DNA from: an uncultured Calothrix sp.
GTDB lineage: Bacteria; Cyanobacteriota; Cyanobacteriia; Cyanobacteriales; Nostocaceae
Reading direction: 5' to 3'
Length of the DNA stretch: 64,000 nt
NCBI GenBank assembly: GCA_937973965.1
Contig: CALJJQ010000047.1
Span: 1 to 64,000, forward strand
In this document: positions 47,170 to 56,669 of the stretch, piece after piece
Layout: every line of letters begins with the position of its first letter
Numbering within the stretch: position 1 is the first letter of the stretch
Program-made: the position numbers and the translations under genes
The notes under the pieces: model-generated
What the model saw: only the letters and a program-made list of their open reading frames with translations
The model's database searches: none
Told to the model about the DNA's origin: nothing

Positions 47170-47961
47170 TTAATTACCGATTTCCTCTGAAATCTTTTTC
47201 CGCTTTTTCAAACCAAAAGTTCCAGCAGTCGCTAACAAACCAAACCCAATAGCAGCACTAGGTTCGGGAACAGAACGGGATACAGCAAAACCACTTAGAC
47301 GTACACCATCACCAGTTCTGCGGAAGACGGAATCACGACCAGTATTTCCCAATTGCAAAACGAAATAAGTTGCATTTCTCAGGGTAATTGAAGATTTACC
47401 ATTGTCCCCGTGTTGATCTAACAAACCATCCCGAGCAACTGCATTCGTCTCAAAAATTCCGTCTGTTGCCAGAATACCTGTTTTGAACGCATCTTCAATA
47501 TCAAATAGTTCTAACATGATTTCAGCCATTTTCTGACCAAAATCAAACCGGAAGCGACCAACCTCTAGTTGACCATTTTCACGTACTCCACCACTACTAT
47601 CATAGGCAACTGGACGTAACCAGTACTCATCTCTACTAGTATTGGTTCCTAAGTCCGTGAATCCAAATCTAATACCACCACCCCAATTGTTTTCTGTTGC
47701 TCCTTTGTCCACAAATAAACGACTAGGTGCATAGGTATTTCCATCAATATCTTGATATCCTAAACTTGTAACTGTAAATCCCAATTCGCTGGATGTAATA
47801 CAATTTGCAGCGCTAACAATACAACCTAAATCAGTAGTTTCAATTTCTCCTTCACGCTGCGGAATTAAATTTGTTGCATTTGCCGCAGGCATTGCGGAGA
47901 CAAATCCTAATCCTAATACCGCACTAATAACTGTTGCTTGGAGAAAGTTACGCTTTTGCAT
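47170..47961 (-). CDS. PEP-CTERM sorting-domain protein
   Basis: A 263-residue exported protein. A signal peptide (residues 1 to about 29, cut near ANA-TN) leads to an extracytoplasmic domain of about 200 residues, and the C terminus is a textbook PEP-CTERM sorting signal: VPEPSAAIG, a hydrophobic segment (about 234-249) and the basic KKRKK. Such proteins are processed by an exosortase and exported or surface-anchored. The GQLEVGRFRFDFG segment suggests the LEVG-type PEP-CTERM family described in cyanobacteria. The role is unknown, and no exosortase gene is in the window. Confidence 0.85.
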   Translation of the reverse strand: MQKRNFLQATVISAVLGLGFVSAMPAANATNLIPQREGEIETTDLGCIVSAANCITSSELGFTVTSLGYQDIDGNTYAPSRLFVDKGATENNWGGGIRFGFTDLGTNTSRDEYWLRPVAYDSSGGVRENGQLEVGRFRFDFGQKMAEIMLELFDIEDAFKTGILATDGIFETNAVARDGLLDQHGDNGKSSITLRNATYFVLQLGNTGRDSVFRRTGDGVRLSGFAVSRSVPEPSAAIGFGLLATAGTFGLKKRKKISEEIGN

Positions 47962-48529
47962 GTTGCCTCTTACTTAAACTTGCTAATTCAAACTTGGCTA
48001 TTTTTTGCTAATTATCAAAACGAATCAAATTTGCTTTACCCTGGTTACTTACCAAGTTAATGCACAACTTAAACAAATGTGTAGAGCTATGGTGATGAAT
48101 TAATTCAATCTTGATATGGGTATAAATTTCTCTTTTTTATCAGCAATAACCGATATTTGATATAGATTAATTATTCTTTTTTCTGTTGCGAATCATCTCC
48201 GCGTAAAGACGTAAATTAATTCTTAATATTTTAAACTTGCAATGAAGAATAATCCGTTATTATTCAAGTCACCAGGAAGGTGTAATTATCTCTAAAACCT
48301 ACACTCCCTAACATAACGACCTCGAAAGTGGATAGATTGGACTACGCGAATCTATCCTAATTTTTAATTCAAAGTACCTATTTGCATCAAGGTAGAGCAT
48401 TTCTACTTAAAATATATTACGTCTAATTTTATACACATTTTTTAGCTACCAAGTTGATGAACACGGGTAATAACCCCAAGCGCGACCACAGTTCCTAGTA
48501 CAAGTCAGCGGAAATGCGCCTACCATTTT

Positions 48530-48825
48530 CCTAGCTCCCATGCTCCGCGTGGGAGTCCAAGGGTGTAAGGTGAATGAAGGTGGAGCCTTTATTCACTGAG
48601 TGACTAGGCAGAGTATAGTCACCAGATTAGGACTTACGCAAGCGTCACAAAATAAGGTCAACTGGCACATACCTTTGAATATGAGTTTAATGTGTGTAAT
48701 CCTTAATTTATAAGCCTTACGTCTGAATTCAGCCAATGTGATAGTTTGACTGAAAATGTGCCAGTTGCGTAAGTCCTGCAGATAAATGGTCTGGATATTT
48801 CCGCCAACCCATACTAGTACCGTGG
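48530..48825. repeat. Repeat related to 17268-17405, interrupted
   Basis: CCATGCTCCGCGTGGG, then TGACTAGGCAGAGTATAGTC and ACCAGAT on the left, and ATGGTCTGGATATTTCCGCC on the right, match the 17-kb copy. The stretch between is an inserted element. Confidence 0.7.
48628..48778. mobile_element. MITE-like element, AGGACTTACGCA family, nested, with CAGAT duplication
   Basis: A 151-bp unit with perfect 13-base inverted ends AGGACTTACGCAA / TTGCGTAAGTCCT, flanked by CAGAT on both sides (48623-48627 and 48779-48783). The corresponding place in the 17-kb repeat reads ACCAGATAGATGG, with one CAGAT and no insertion. Confidence 0.85.
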
Positions 48826-48867
48826 TAATATAAGCTGCTATGACCTATCTGATGTTGCCTAGATTTC

Positions 48868-48917
48868 AATACAGTTCAGTTAGACTTAACAGCCTGATTA
48901 TTGGGTAGGTTGGGGAA
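48868..48917. repeat. Family 1 element, lone end
   Basis: CAATACAGTTCAGTTAGACT and the following TAACAGCCTGATTATTGGGT match the right end of 17027-17235 (read on the other strand), then similarity stops at GGTTGGGG. Confidence 0.7.
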
Positions 48918-48968
48918 CCACTACGTTGCGCGGGTTTCCCGCGTTGAAGTAACGTTGTAACGCAATCA

Positions 48969-49151
48969 ATGGCTCAAGGTATAGAACCAGATCAATGCTT
49001 TTATATCAAAAATCATTTATTGATGAGAGGTAAAACTAGAGTTGATTTAACTGTAGATCCCCTACCTGATTTAGCAATTGAGATTGATTTAACATCGAAA
49101 ACACAAATCTGGAAAACCCTGAATTATGGTCAGGGGTACATGGACCTTTGA
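48969..49151 (+). pseudogene. Uma2-family nuclease remnant
   Basis: Sixty codons reading MAQGIEPDQCFYIKNHLL and VDLTVDPLPDLAIEIDLTSK resemble the central part of Uma2 (DUF820) proteins, a PD-(D/E)XK nuclease-like family abundant in cyanobacteria; DLAIEIDLT is the typical core. The normal N terminus (about 90 residues) and C terminus are missing, and the frame ends in unrelated sequence where a DUF4058 fragment begins. It is not expected to be functional. Confidence 0.7.
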
Positions 49152-49370
49152 TTATAACCTTAGCGGATTTACTCTCTCCCCAGTTATGTCCTAAGTATTT
49201 TGTCGCAGTTGAGGAACGAATTTATCAATCCACCCCTGAAGATGGGAGAATATTGGTTGGTATCCCTGATGTTTTTGTACAAAAGTCACAAAATATCTGC
49301 GATTCTCATAATGATGGATGATAGTATTGCGATCGCTACACCATCTGTGCAACCAACTCAAGTCAACCCC
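49139..49370 (+). pseudogene. DUF4058-family remnant
   Basis: In another frame from about 49139, sequence reading VHGPLIITLADLLSPQLCPK, YFVAVEERIYQ and ILVGIPDVFVQ is the conserved N-terminal part of DUF4058 proteins. It stops at a TGA-TAG (49317-49322); after a shift, DSIAIATPSVQPTQVNP continues the family pattern until a mobile element end cuts it at about 49371. The gene has lost both ends and a frame. Function of DUF4058 is unknown. Confidence 0.65.
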
Positions 49371-49439
49371 ATGTCCAGAGTCAGGACGATAGTCAAAATA
49401 GTGATAATTAATACTTGACAAATAACCTCTAAGATAACG
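49371..49439. mobile_element. IS5-derived MITE, right half only
   Basis: ATGTCCAGAGTCAGGACGAT to AACCTC, followed by TAA, matches the right part of 61373-61537 and (inverted) the left part of 22138-22308. The left half is missing. Confidence 0.7.
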
Positions 49440-49529
49440 ATAAGATTAGGAAAGTTGGTAAAATTTGGACTTTGTTGATTGCCTATTACCTACCCCTCCC
49501 ACCAACTTGACGCAAAATCCAAAATCGTA

Positions 49530-51155
49530 TTACCTCCTCGACTTCCACCAGTTCCAAATAAATTTAATCCCCTTCACCAGTTTGGCTTCTAACCATGCCA
49601 TTAATTTATCTAACCATTCCAATAGTTGTTCTAGGGGATGTTTTTCATAACTAACGGTACTAGCGTTGATTTCAATCCAGTCTGTAAATAGGTCAAATTC
49701 ATCATCATTATCATCATTCCCTGAAATATTATTATCTAATCGGTGAATAAATTCGTTAGAAGCACGGTGGGTATCTTGAATTTTACTTGTACCAAAAAGG
49801 GAGATGGGTGTGAGGCTTTTTTTCCTTTGGGGACGACGGGAAGAAAGGGTTTTTCTACTAGTGGGAATTTGGGAAACTGATGGGGTGGAATTTGCAGATT
49901 TAACGATTGCGGTTGATTGCTGGGATTGAAGTAATTTATCTGCTGTTGGTTGTTCGTTAATTTGCGGGGTTGGTGCTGATTTTTCCAGCGATTCAATGAT
50001 TCTGGTGGTTTCAACTGGAATAACTTCTCCAAATAATTCATGGACTGTCAACCACGGGTCTTCTATGGTTTCATCTGCTGCTAATACCTTTTGGTTGCTA
50101 TGGTTAAATATTTTCTGGGGAGAAGGATTACTGTGGAGATGATGGTTAATATCACCTTGATGATTAATCTGGGAATTCCCAGTTCTACCAAAAAAGTAAT
50201 GAATTGCTGCAAGAATAATCTGCTTAATCGGGTTTGTGTCTGTTTGAATTTGCTGATTAACTGTAATATTTTGATTGTTTTGATTTTCCCAAGTTGCTAA
50301 ATTGGTATTAGTAGTATTAGTATCTACATTTTGATTATTGCCATATACAAAAATTTGGATTTTTTCCGCAATTTTGTGAATCAAGGAAGTTGTTGTTTCC
50401 GCAACCGGAACTATGGCTTTATCCTCAAATTTCGCTAAAGCTGCATCAATCAACTCTAAAGAATGGGGAGGTAAGGGGATTTTTGGGCGATTTTCGGCTG
50501 GTTTTTCCGCAATTGTGGCGATATTTTGGTCTTTAGTATTACCAGAATTACCAGTTAATTTTCCTAATATCTGGTCAATTTCTGCTAAAGTACATTGGTA
50601 CTGTTGAATTCTGGCTTCAAATTCACGCCGTGCAGCTTGATACTCAGTGGTTTCGCTGATAATTTTATCTAGTAACTTTTGTTGCTCTTGGGGTGTTAAT
50701 ATATTTAAAATTTCGTTCACAGAATTAACCAATACTAATGCTCTATCTGTCAACTGACAGGCAATTCCTCGCAAATGAGGAACGTACTGGATCGATGCTG
50801 CTGTAGTTTGTGTCACCATACCCGTTGCTCGCGCATGGTGTTTGTAACTAGGGAAGGTTCTGGCATTACCTAACACATTGGCAATCGGTATATCCACATC
50901 TGGGACAACTTCATTGCTGTTTCCATGTAGCTGTTTGCTAGTTGTTTGACTGGGTTCACCAGCGATTTGTTTACCTGCATTTTGAATTGCCTTTTGGATT
51001 GGTGCAATAATTGTAAATAGCAAAGTTTGTAAAGACCAGCTGGCGGAAACTTTGACATGACGTAAAGTTTCACTTACGCGATCGCTCAAACGTTGTGATT
51101 GGCGATAGATAAAGTTAAATAAACGACTTTGATAACGTCCTGATGCCGGTGGCAT
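49530..51155 (-). CDS. Conserved hypothetical protein
   Basis: A 541-residue protein of unknown function. The N-terminal 50 residues are basic and aromatic (MPPASGRYQSRLFNFIYRQS), followed by a semi-hydrophobic helix; residues about 120-210 are helical (a likely coiled coil around QEQQKLLDKIISETTEYQAA); about 215-460 are low-complexity and rich in N, Q, T and S; and an acidic stretch (GNDDNDDEFDLFTDWIEI) leads to a C-terminal amphipathic tail with LVKGIKFIWNWWKSRR. There is no clear signal peptide. The N- and C-terminal parts look suited to membrane contact. Divergent from the mannosidase gene. Confidence 0.6.
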   Translation of the reverse strand: MPPASGRYQSRLFNFIYRQSQRLSDRVSETLRHVKVSASWSLQTLLFTIIAPIQKAIQNAGKQIAGEPSQTTSKQLHGNSNEVVPDVDIPIANVLGNARTFPSYKHHARATGMVTQTTAASIQYVPHLRGIACQLTDRALVLVNSVNEILNILTPQEQQKLLDKIISETTEYQAARREFEARIQQYQCTLAEIDQILGKLTGNSGNTKDQNIATIAEKPAENRPKIPLPPHSLELIDAALAKFEDKAIVPVAETTTSLIHKIAEKIQIFVYGNNQNVDTNTTNTNLATWENQNNQNITVNQQIQTDTNPIKQIILAAIHYFFGRTGNSQINHQGDINHHLHSNPSPQKIFNHSNQKVLAADETIEDPWLTVHELFGEVIPVETTRIIESLEKSAPTPQINEQPTADKLLQSQQSTAIVKSANSTPSVSQIPTSRKTLSSRRPQRKKSLTPISLFGTSKIQDTHRASNEFIHRLDNNISGNDDNDDEFDLFTDWIEINASTVSYEKHPLEQLLEWLDKLMAWLEAKLVKGIKFIWNWWKSRR

Positions 51156-51357
51156 GATATTTTTTAGTTACGAAAGGATGTTTTGAGGGAAAATTGAGGC
51201 AGTTGGTTTTGAATTTGGGATTTTCGATCCTACTATTGGGTGTTATTGATCGGGTTTACGCAAAACTGCAAAACCGCAAAGGTGTTTATGCTCCAGCCAT
51301 GCTTACCCTAGATTAATTATCCATCTCTCCTGTCTCCTACAAAATATTAGCGAATAT

Positions 51358-54300
51358 ATGACTGAGCAATTGTCTCTAGGCGATACAAAATCCATTGTTG
51401 ATGTAATTAATACTTTGCGTAGTTATGTGCAGGTGGATCTTCAGTCGGGTTGGAGGTTAACCACGGAAGATATGCCGATGACAGAGATTATCCCCGATAG
51501 GGTGTCAACTTGGCCCAAGGGGGAAACAAATGACAAGGGACATTTGGCTTGGGGTAGTGGTCGGGAGGTGAGGACTTTTGCTCAGGTGATTAAAATTCCG
51601 ACTGATTTGCAAGGATATCAGTTAAGGGGATTGATTGCACGGGTGGGTTTGGTGTGGTGGGCAGATAGTGCCCAAGTGTATGTTAATGGAAAATTGGCCG
51701 CAGAGGGGGATTTATTTGATTTTGCACCACGGATATTGTTAACGGAGAATGCTATCCCTGGGGACGAATTTTGCGTGGTGGTGCGGTTGGTGAGTCCGGG
51801 TCATGATGGGGGGGCTTTAATGCGATCGCAATTAATTTTTGAGTCTGCTGACCCTAAGTGTCCGGAACCGAGTTTGATTGCGACGGAATTGGCGGTTTTG
51901 CAAGGGTATTTACAACAGTTTGCTTCCCATCTGTTGCCAAGTTTAGCTAGTGCGATCGCGGGTTTTGATTTAGATCCCACCAGTGGCTTTTTTCCCCAAA
52001 CCCTACAAGAGCTACGCAATTCCCTGATCCCCTACAAAATTGAGTCGATGGATGGGAAAATATATCTAGTGGGTCATGCCCATTTAGATATGGCTTGGTT
52101 ATGGCGGGTGGCAGAAACTTGGCGGGTTGCCGAAAATACTTTTAAATCGGTTTTGGCTTTACAGCAGGATTTTCCCAATTTAATCTTTTCCCATTCTACA
52201 CCAGCTTTATACGCTTGGATCGAACAACACCGTCCCGATTTATTTACCCAAATTCAAACCCAGGTAAAAGAAGGAAAATGGGAGGTGACGGGGGGATTTT
52301 GGGTGGAACCGGAATTAAATTTAATTTCTGGTGAATCTATTGCGCGTCAATTGTTGTACGGACAGAAATATACCCAAGCCAAATTTGGTCACATTGCCAC
52401 CGTTGTTTGGGTTCCCGATAGTTTTGGCTTTTGTTGGACCTTACCCCAATTCATGGTGCAAGCAGGGGTGGAATTTTTCGTCACCCAAAAGCTGCGTTGG
52501 AATGACACAACTAAGTTTCCCTACGGTATATTTAAATGGCGATCGCCAGATGGTAGTGAAATCACTAGCTACATGTCTGCACCGATTGGGGAAGGAATTG
52601 AACCGGTTAAATTAGCTGCTTATCACCGGGAATGGCAAACCCAAACTGGGATCAAAGATGCTTTGTGGTTAACTGGTATTGGCGACCACGGGGGTGGGCC
52701 AACCCGTGATATGTTGGAAGTGGCTGCAAGGTGGAACAATTCCCCTGTGTTTCCAGAGATGGCATTTACCACGGTGGAAAATTACTTGCGGCAGATTCTT
52801 TTTCAATCAGCGACATCCCCCCTTCCGGTGTGGGATGACGAAATTTACCTGGAATTCCATCGTGGTTGCTATACAACCCATGCAGACCAGAAACGCTTAA
52901 ATCGACGTTGCGAAACCCTGTTATTTACAGCAGAATTATTTGCTTCCCTCAGCACCATTCTCACCAACAGCAATTATCCCCAAACCCAGTTGGAAACCGC
53001 TTGGAAAAAGCTATTATTTAACCAGTTCCACGATATTTTACCCGGTTCATCCATCCCTGAAGTTTACAGCGATGCACAACCAGAATGGGAAGCAATTCAA
53101 ACCATTGGCAATCAAGTGTTAAATCAAGCCTTCCAACAACTTTGTCGTCACATTCCCCTTCCCCCACCTCCAAAAACCGATGCGATCGCCATAATTGTCT
53201 TTAATCCCCTCAACTGGACCCGCTCCGAAGTAGTGCAAATACCCCTTCCTAACCAGATTCACCATCCTTGCATCTGCACTAGCGACGGTCAAACCCTACC
53301 AATTCAACAGCAAAATCCCCAGCAAGTCCATTTTATCCCCCCAGAGATCCCCCCCATAGGTTACAAAATCCTTTGGCTATCCTCCGGTCAACCCCCAACC
53401 ACCATCTCCCCACCCTCAGAATTCATCTTGGAAAACTCCTATCTCCGGGTAACTGTTGACCCAGAAACAGGAGACCTCACCAGTATATTCGACCTAGTTA
53501 ACCACCAGGAAATCCTCTCCGCACCCGGAAACCAACTACAAGCCTTTGTCGATGCAGGACAATATTGGGATGCATGGAATATCGACCCCAATTACCATCA
53601 CCATCCCCTTCCCCCACCCCGACTCCAATCAATCAGTTGGTCTGCATGGGGACCAGTCCAAAATACAATTCGCGTCATCCGCAAAATCGGGACATCAGAA
53701 TTTTGTCAAGATTACATCCTGACAGCCAACTCTCCCATCCTGAAAATTCACACCATCGTAGACTGGAAAGAACGTCACGTCCTCGTCAAAGCCGCATTTC
53801 CCCTCACCATCAGTAACAATTTTGCCACCTACGAAATCCCCTGCGGTACAATTCAACGCTCCACCAATCCCCAAACCCCCCAAGAACAGGCAAAATGGGA
53901 AGTTCCAGCCCTACGTTGGGCAGATATTAGTCAAACCAACTACGGAGTCAGTCTCCTGAATGATTGTAAATATGGCTACGATGCCACACCTAACCAACTA
54001 AGAATCACCCTCCTACGGGGTTCAACTTGGCCTAATCCCCACGCAGACCTGGGTTTACATGAATTTACCTACGCCATCTATCCCCATCCCCATAGTTGGG
54101 AACAAGCCAACACCGTTCACCGTGGTTACGAATTCAATACACCTTTATCCGTCCTCATCGGAGAAACACCTTCATCCCATCCCCCAGATTCAACCACAAA
54201 CACACCACCAGATAGCCAAAGCTTCATCCAGTTATCAGCAGAAAATATCATCATCATGGCATTTAAACCAGCCGATTCTGCTGTAGACAGCACAAATAAA

Positions 54301-54504
54301 TTTATCTTACGTTGCTACGAATGTCACAACCAAACCAGCAACCTCAAAATTACCAACAATATCAATTTAACCTGTACTCAAACAGTGGATATCCTGGAGT
54401 GTCCCACATCCACACCAGAATTTTCATCCCTGCAACAAAATTTAACCATTCAACCAGGGAAAATCTATAACTTGGAATTACAGGGAAAACCATCACCAAT
54501 TTAA
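51358..54504 (+). CDS. Alpha-mannosidase, glycoside hydrolase family 38
   Basis: A 1048-residue retaining alpha-mannosidase. After an N-terminal region of about 230 residues, the GH38 catalytic domain has its zinc-binding HAHLDMAWLWR (about residues 239-249), the nucleophile aspartate in WVPDSFGF (about 354) and the late histidine in FNQFHDILPGSSIPE (about 555-569), followed by the mid-domain and beta-sandwich regions. There is no signal peptide, so it is probably cytoplasmic, acting on mannose-containing oligosaccharides released from glycoconjugates. Length is typical of bacterial and class II enzymes. The 3' half is markedly C-rich on the coding strand (many CCC codons), in contrast to the 5' half. 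No sugar-metabolism genes adjoin. Confidence 0.93.
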   Translation: MTEQLSLGDTKSIVDVINTLRSYVQVDLQSGWRLTTEDMPMTEIIPDRVSTWPKGETNDKGHLAWGSGREVRTFAQVIKIPTDLQGYQLRGLIARVGLVWWADSAQVYVNGKLAAEGDLFDFAPRILLTENAIPGDEFCVVVRLVSPGHDGGALMRSQLIFESADPKCPEPSLIATELAVLQGYLQQFASHLLPSLASAIAGFDLDPTSGFFPQTLQELRNSLIPYKIESMDGKIYLVGHAHLDMAWLWRVAETWRVAENTFKSVLALQQDFPNLIFSHSTPALYAWIEQHRPDLFTQIQTQVKEGKWEVTGGFWVEPELNLISGESIARQLLYGQKYTQAKFGHIATVVWVPDSFGFCWTLPQFMVQAGVEFFVTQKLRWNDTTKFPYGIFKWRSPDGSEITSYMSAPIGEGIEPVKLAAYHREWQTQTGIKDALWLTGIGDHGGGPTRDMLEVAARWNNSPVFPEMAFTTVENYLRQILFQSATSPLPVWDDEIYLEFHRGCYTTHADQKRLNRRCETLLFTAELFASLSTILTNSNYPQTQLETAWKKLLFNQFHDILPGSSIPEVYSDAQPEWEAIQTIGNQVLNQAFQQLCRHIPLPPPPKTDAIAIIVFNPLNWTRSEVVQIPLPNQIHHPCICTSDGQTLPIQQQNPQQVHFIPPEIPPIGYKILWLSSGQPPTTISPPSEFILENSYLRVTVDPETGDLTSIFDLVNHQEILSAPGNQLQAFVDAGQYWDAWNIDPNYHHHPLPPPRLQSISWSAWGPVQNTIRVIRKIGTSEFCQDYILTANSPILKIHTIVDWKERHVLVKAAFPLTISNNFATYEIPCGTIQRSTNPQTPQEQAKWEVPALRWADISQTNYGVSLLNDCKYGYDATPNQLRITLLRGSTWPNPHADLGLHEFTYAIYPHPHSWEQANTVHRGYEFNTPLSVLIGETPSSHPPDSTTNTPPDSQSFIQLSAENIIIMAFKPADSAVDSTNKFILRCYECHNQTSNLKITNNINLTCTQTVDILECPTSTPEFSSLQQNLTIQPGKIYNLELQGKPSPI

Positions 54505-54604
54505 AGAAGAGATAAATATTTTCGTTGATGAATCAAAAAATACTTGTCACAAACCCGATTCCGTATTATAGGATGTACAGAGTGTTGCAAGGCGTGGAAA
54601 TTCT

Positions 54605-54952
54605 ATGGCTCGGTATACCTGTTCATTTGTCCTTTCTATTTCTTTATATGACCTGCAACCTGCACTTGTAGACCTGTTGTACAATTGTGGGTTAGATGTG
54701 CAATATCATACCATTGATTACATTATGGCACGGGAGATTCCCGGCAGTGTACCCTTTTCCAAGTTAGTGACAGTTGAAGCCTTAATTGATAAAACAACTG
54801 CAACCGAGTCAGAAACACGCATGACGATTGTGATTAAAAATGAAGAGCTACCACTCCAACTTGAAAATCACTGCCGACAAGTGTTTGATTTTATTAAGCA
54901 AGAGATTGAAGCTAGTCGTTACTGGAATTTAATTGAAAGCATAGCTGGTTGA
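54605..54952 (+). CDS. Small conserved hypothetical protein
   Basis: A 115-residue soluble protein beginning MARYTCSFVLSISLYDLQPA, alternating beta-like and helical stretches in a pattern suggesting a small alpha/beta fold. It follows the mannosidase after 100 bases in the same direction. It looks like a protein conserved in cyanobacteria, but I cannot name a family or function. Confidence 0.65.
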   Translation: MARYTCSFVLSISLYDLQPALVDLLYNCGLDVQYHTIDYIMAREIPGSVPFSKLVTVEALIDKTTATESETRMTIVIKNEELPLQLENHCRQVFDFIKQEIEASRYWNLIESIAG

Positions 54953-55518
54953 TTTGAGAAAATTTTCACAATTCCCTTGTTAATAGGGAGTTGGAAGTAG
55001 CATACATGTATTGCCGATACTAGAACTTATGAAAGTAAATTTTTTCTACTTCCCATTTCCTACTCCAGACACCCTTCGGTCGATTCGCTATGCGTCTACA
55101 CTTTACTTTCAAGTTAGGAATGAGTTTTTAGGCGCTTTTGTGGTGTAGCTTGATCAAAGCGTGATCCGTATATGCCTTTATGCATAGACCCACGGAATGC
55201 GGCGTTTCCTACAACCTTGTGCATACCCCTAAGAGGATGTTTGGAAAGTGTCAATAAATACTTTATCAACCACTTCTTGAAGACAGTAAATAGGCTCAAA
55301 CGGTTTATTGGTCGTTATAAACTTTACAGACGCGACATTTCGCGTCTCTCCCGATTCCCTTCTCCCTATTCCCAAAAAACGATAAATTCAGTATTAAAAT
55401 CGACTTTTAAAACATCCCCTAAGATTAATCCAAAATGGTATCAAAAGACCTGGCAATCCTAGGATAGTCAGGCATTGATATAATTTGAATGGGATGCAAA
55501 GTCTAACCAGATACTGGA
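54953..55518. other. Spacer with repeats
   Basis: Holds a diverged CAGAACCCATGAAAG-type repeat (55018-55047), TTCCCATTTCCTACTCC repeats and the MITE at 55233-55420. No gene is seen. Confidence 0.5.
55233..55420. mobile_element. IS5-derived MITE (GAGG...CCCC), with TAA duplication
   Basis: A 188-bp unit starting GAGGATGTTTGGAAAG and ending AAACATCCCC, flanked by TAA on both sides (55230-55232 and 55421-55423). A GACGCG palindrome (55328-55347) lies inside. Confidence 0.78.
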
Positions 55519-56127
55519 ATGAAATCAAATTTGATCACCGATTTACCCAAAATTAACGCCTTAAAAACTCCCACCAGTTCCGCGTGGGTTGAACAAGCCA
55601 TATCCAACCTAGACACCATACTCCTCGACCATGCTCAATGTGAACGCAAAGCTGCTGGAGTTGCACTCAACCTGATTTTCCGCTACCCTTCCAATGCCAA
55701 AATGGTGCGGGAATTAACGAAAATCGCTCGTGAAGAACTGGAACACTTTGAACTGGTTAATCAATGGTTAGACCGACGTAACATCCCCATGCGTCCCCTC
55801 CAACCACCTCCCTACGGTGCTGGTTTAAAGGCACAAATCCGTTCTCAAGAACCTCACCGCTTCTTAGATTCCTTGTTAGTCAGTGGGTTAATTGAAGCTC
55901 GCAGTCACGAAAGGTTGGGATTAATCGCAAATTATTGCCCAGAACCTGAATTAGCTAAATTTTATCGCAGTTTGATGGCTTCGGAAGCACGTCATTTTGG
56001 AGTTTACTGGATACTCGCTGATACCTATTTTGACCGAGAATTATTCCTAAGTAGACTGAATGAATTAGCTGTGGTTGAGAGCGAATTGCTCGCTCATTTA
56101 CATCCAGAACCACGAGTACATAGTTAA
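55519..56127 (+). CDS. miaE: MiaE-like tRNA hydroxylase
   Basis: A 202-residue member of the MiaE family of ferritin-like diiron monooxygenases, which hydroxylate the isopentenyl group of ms2i6A at tRNA position 37. Diiron ligands are visible in REELEHFELV (about residues 71-80), EARSHERLGL (about 125) and SEARHFGVYW (about 154). Length matches the family. Substrate specificity in cyanobacteria is inferred from the family. It stands alone; an upstream mobile element ends 98 bases before the start. Confidence 0.9.
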   Translation: MKSNLITDLPKINALKTPTSSAWVEQAISNLDTILLDHAQCERKAAGVALNLIFRYPSNAKMVRELTKIAREELEHFELVNQWLDRRNIPMRPLQPPPYGAGLKAQIRSQEPHRFLDSLLVSGLIEARSHERLGLIANYCPEPELAKFYRSLMASEARHFGVYWILADTYFDRELFLSRLNELAVVESELLAHLHPEPRVHS

Positions 56128-56669
56128 ACGAAAACTTATAGCAGTCCTAAATGATTTGTAAAATCTTATATGTAAGGTTGTTGACTGTTAACAGTTGACA
56201 GTAAACAGCCATAGACGTACACACACGTTGCTCGACTTCTCTGCGAGAAGAATTCCCGTGGGGTACAGCCAAAACCAATATTTTTGACTACGTAAATCCG
56301 ATTGCCATAACATAAATTCTGTACGGTCACACAGTCAACCGTTAACTGTCATTCGTCACATTATCAGTGAATATAAACTCCAATCAACAAGCATAAATAC
56401 TAGTTGTTGATTTAGATTTTATGAAAAGAGGTAAATTCCTCAATATAGTTATTAAAAATAATTAACACATCTTCATCTCAACTTGAATATTTACTAACTA
56501 ATAAGCCAAAAATCCAGACTAAACAAGGATTAGAGCAATAAACAATAGATAAGTACACAGGGAAAATCAAATATTTTCCCAGCAGAAAATCCGAAGGCAT
56601 ATACCCACTCACAAAAAATAGTGCGATAATAGGAATGTGAGGAAAATAACGGAATAGGGGGTAAAACAT
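56128..56669. other. Intergenic region with heptamer repeats
   Basis: Contains GTTGACTGTTAACAGTTGAC (56180-56199 region), CTTCTCTGCGAGAAG (a 6-bp stem, about 56238-56252) and ACAGTCAACCGTTAACTGTC (about 56330). No gene is seen. Confidence 0.45.

Larger units (their letters stand above)
47962..48968. other. 1-kb intergenic region with nested repeats
   Basis: The first 500 bases are AT-rich without recognised features. Then come a repeat related to 17268-17405 (48530-48825) interrupted by the element at 48628-48778, and a family 1 end (48868-48917). No gene is seen before the Uma2 remnant. Confidence 0.5.
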
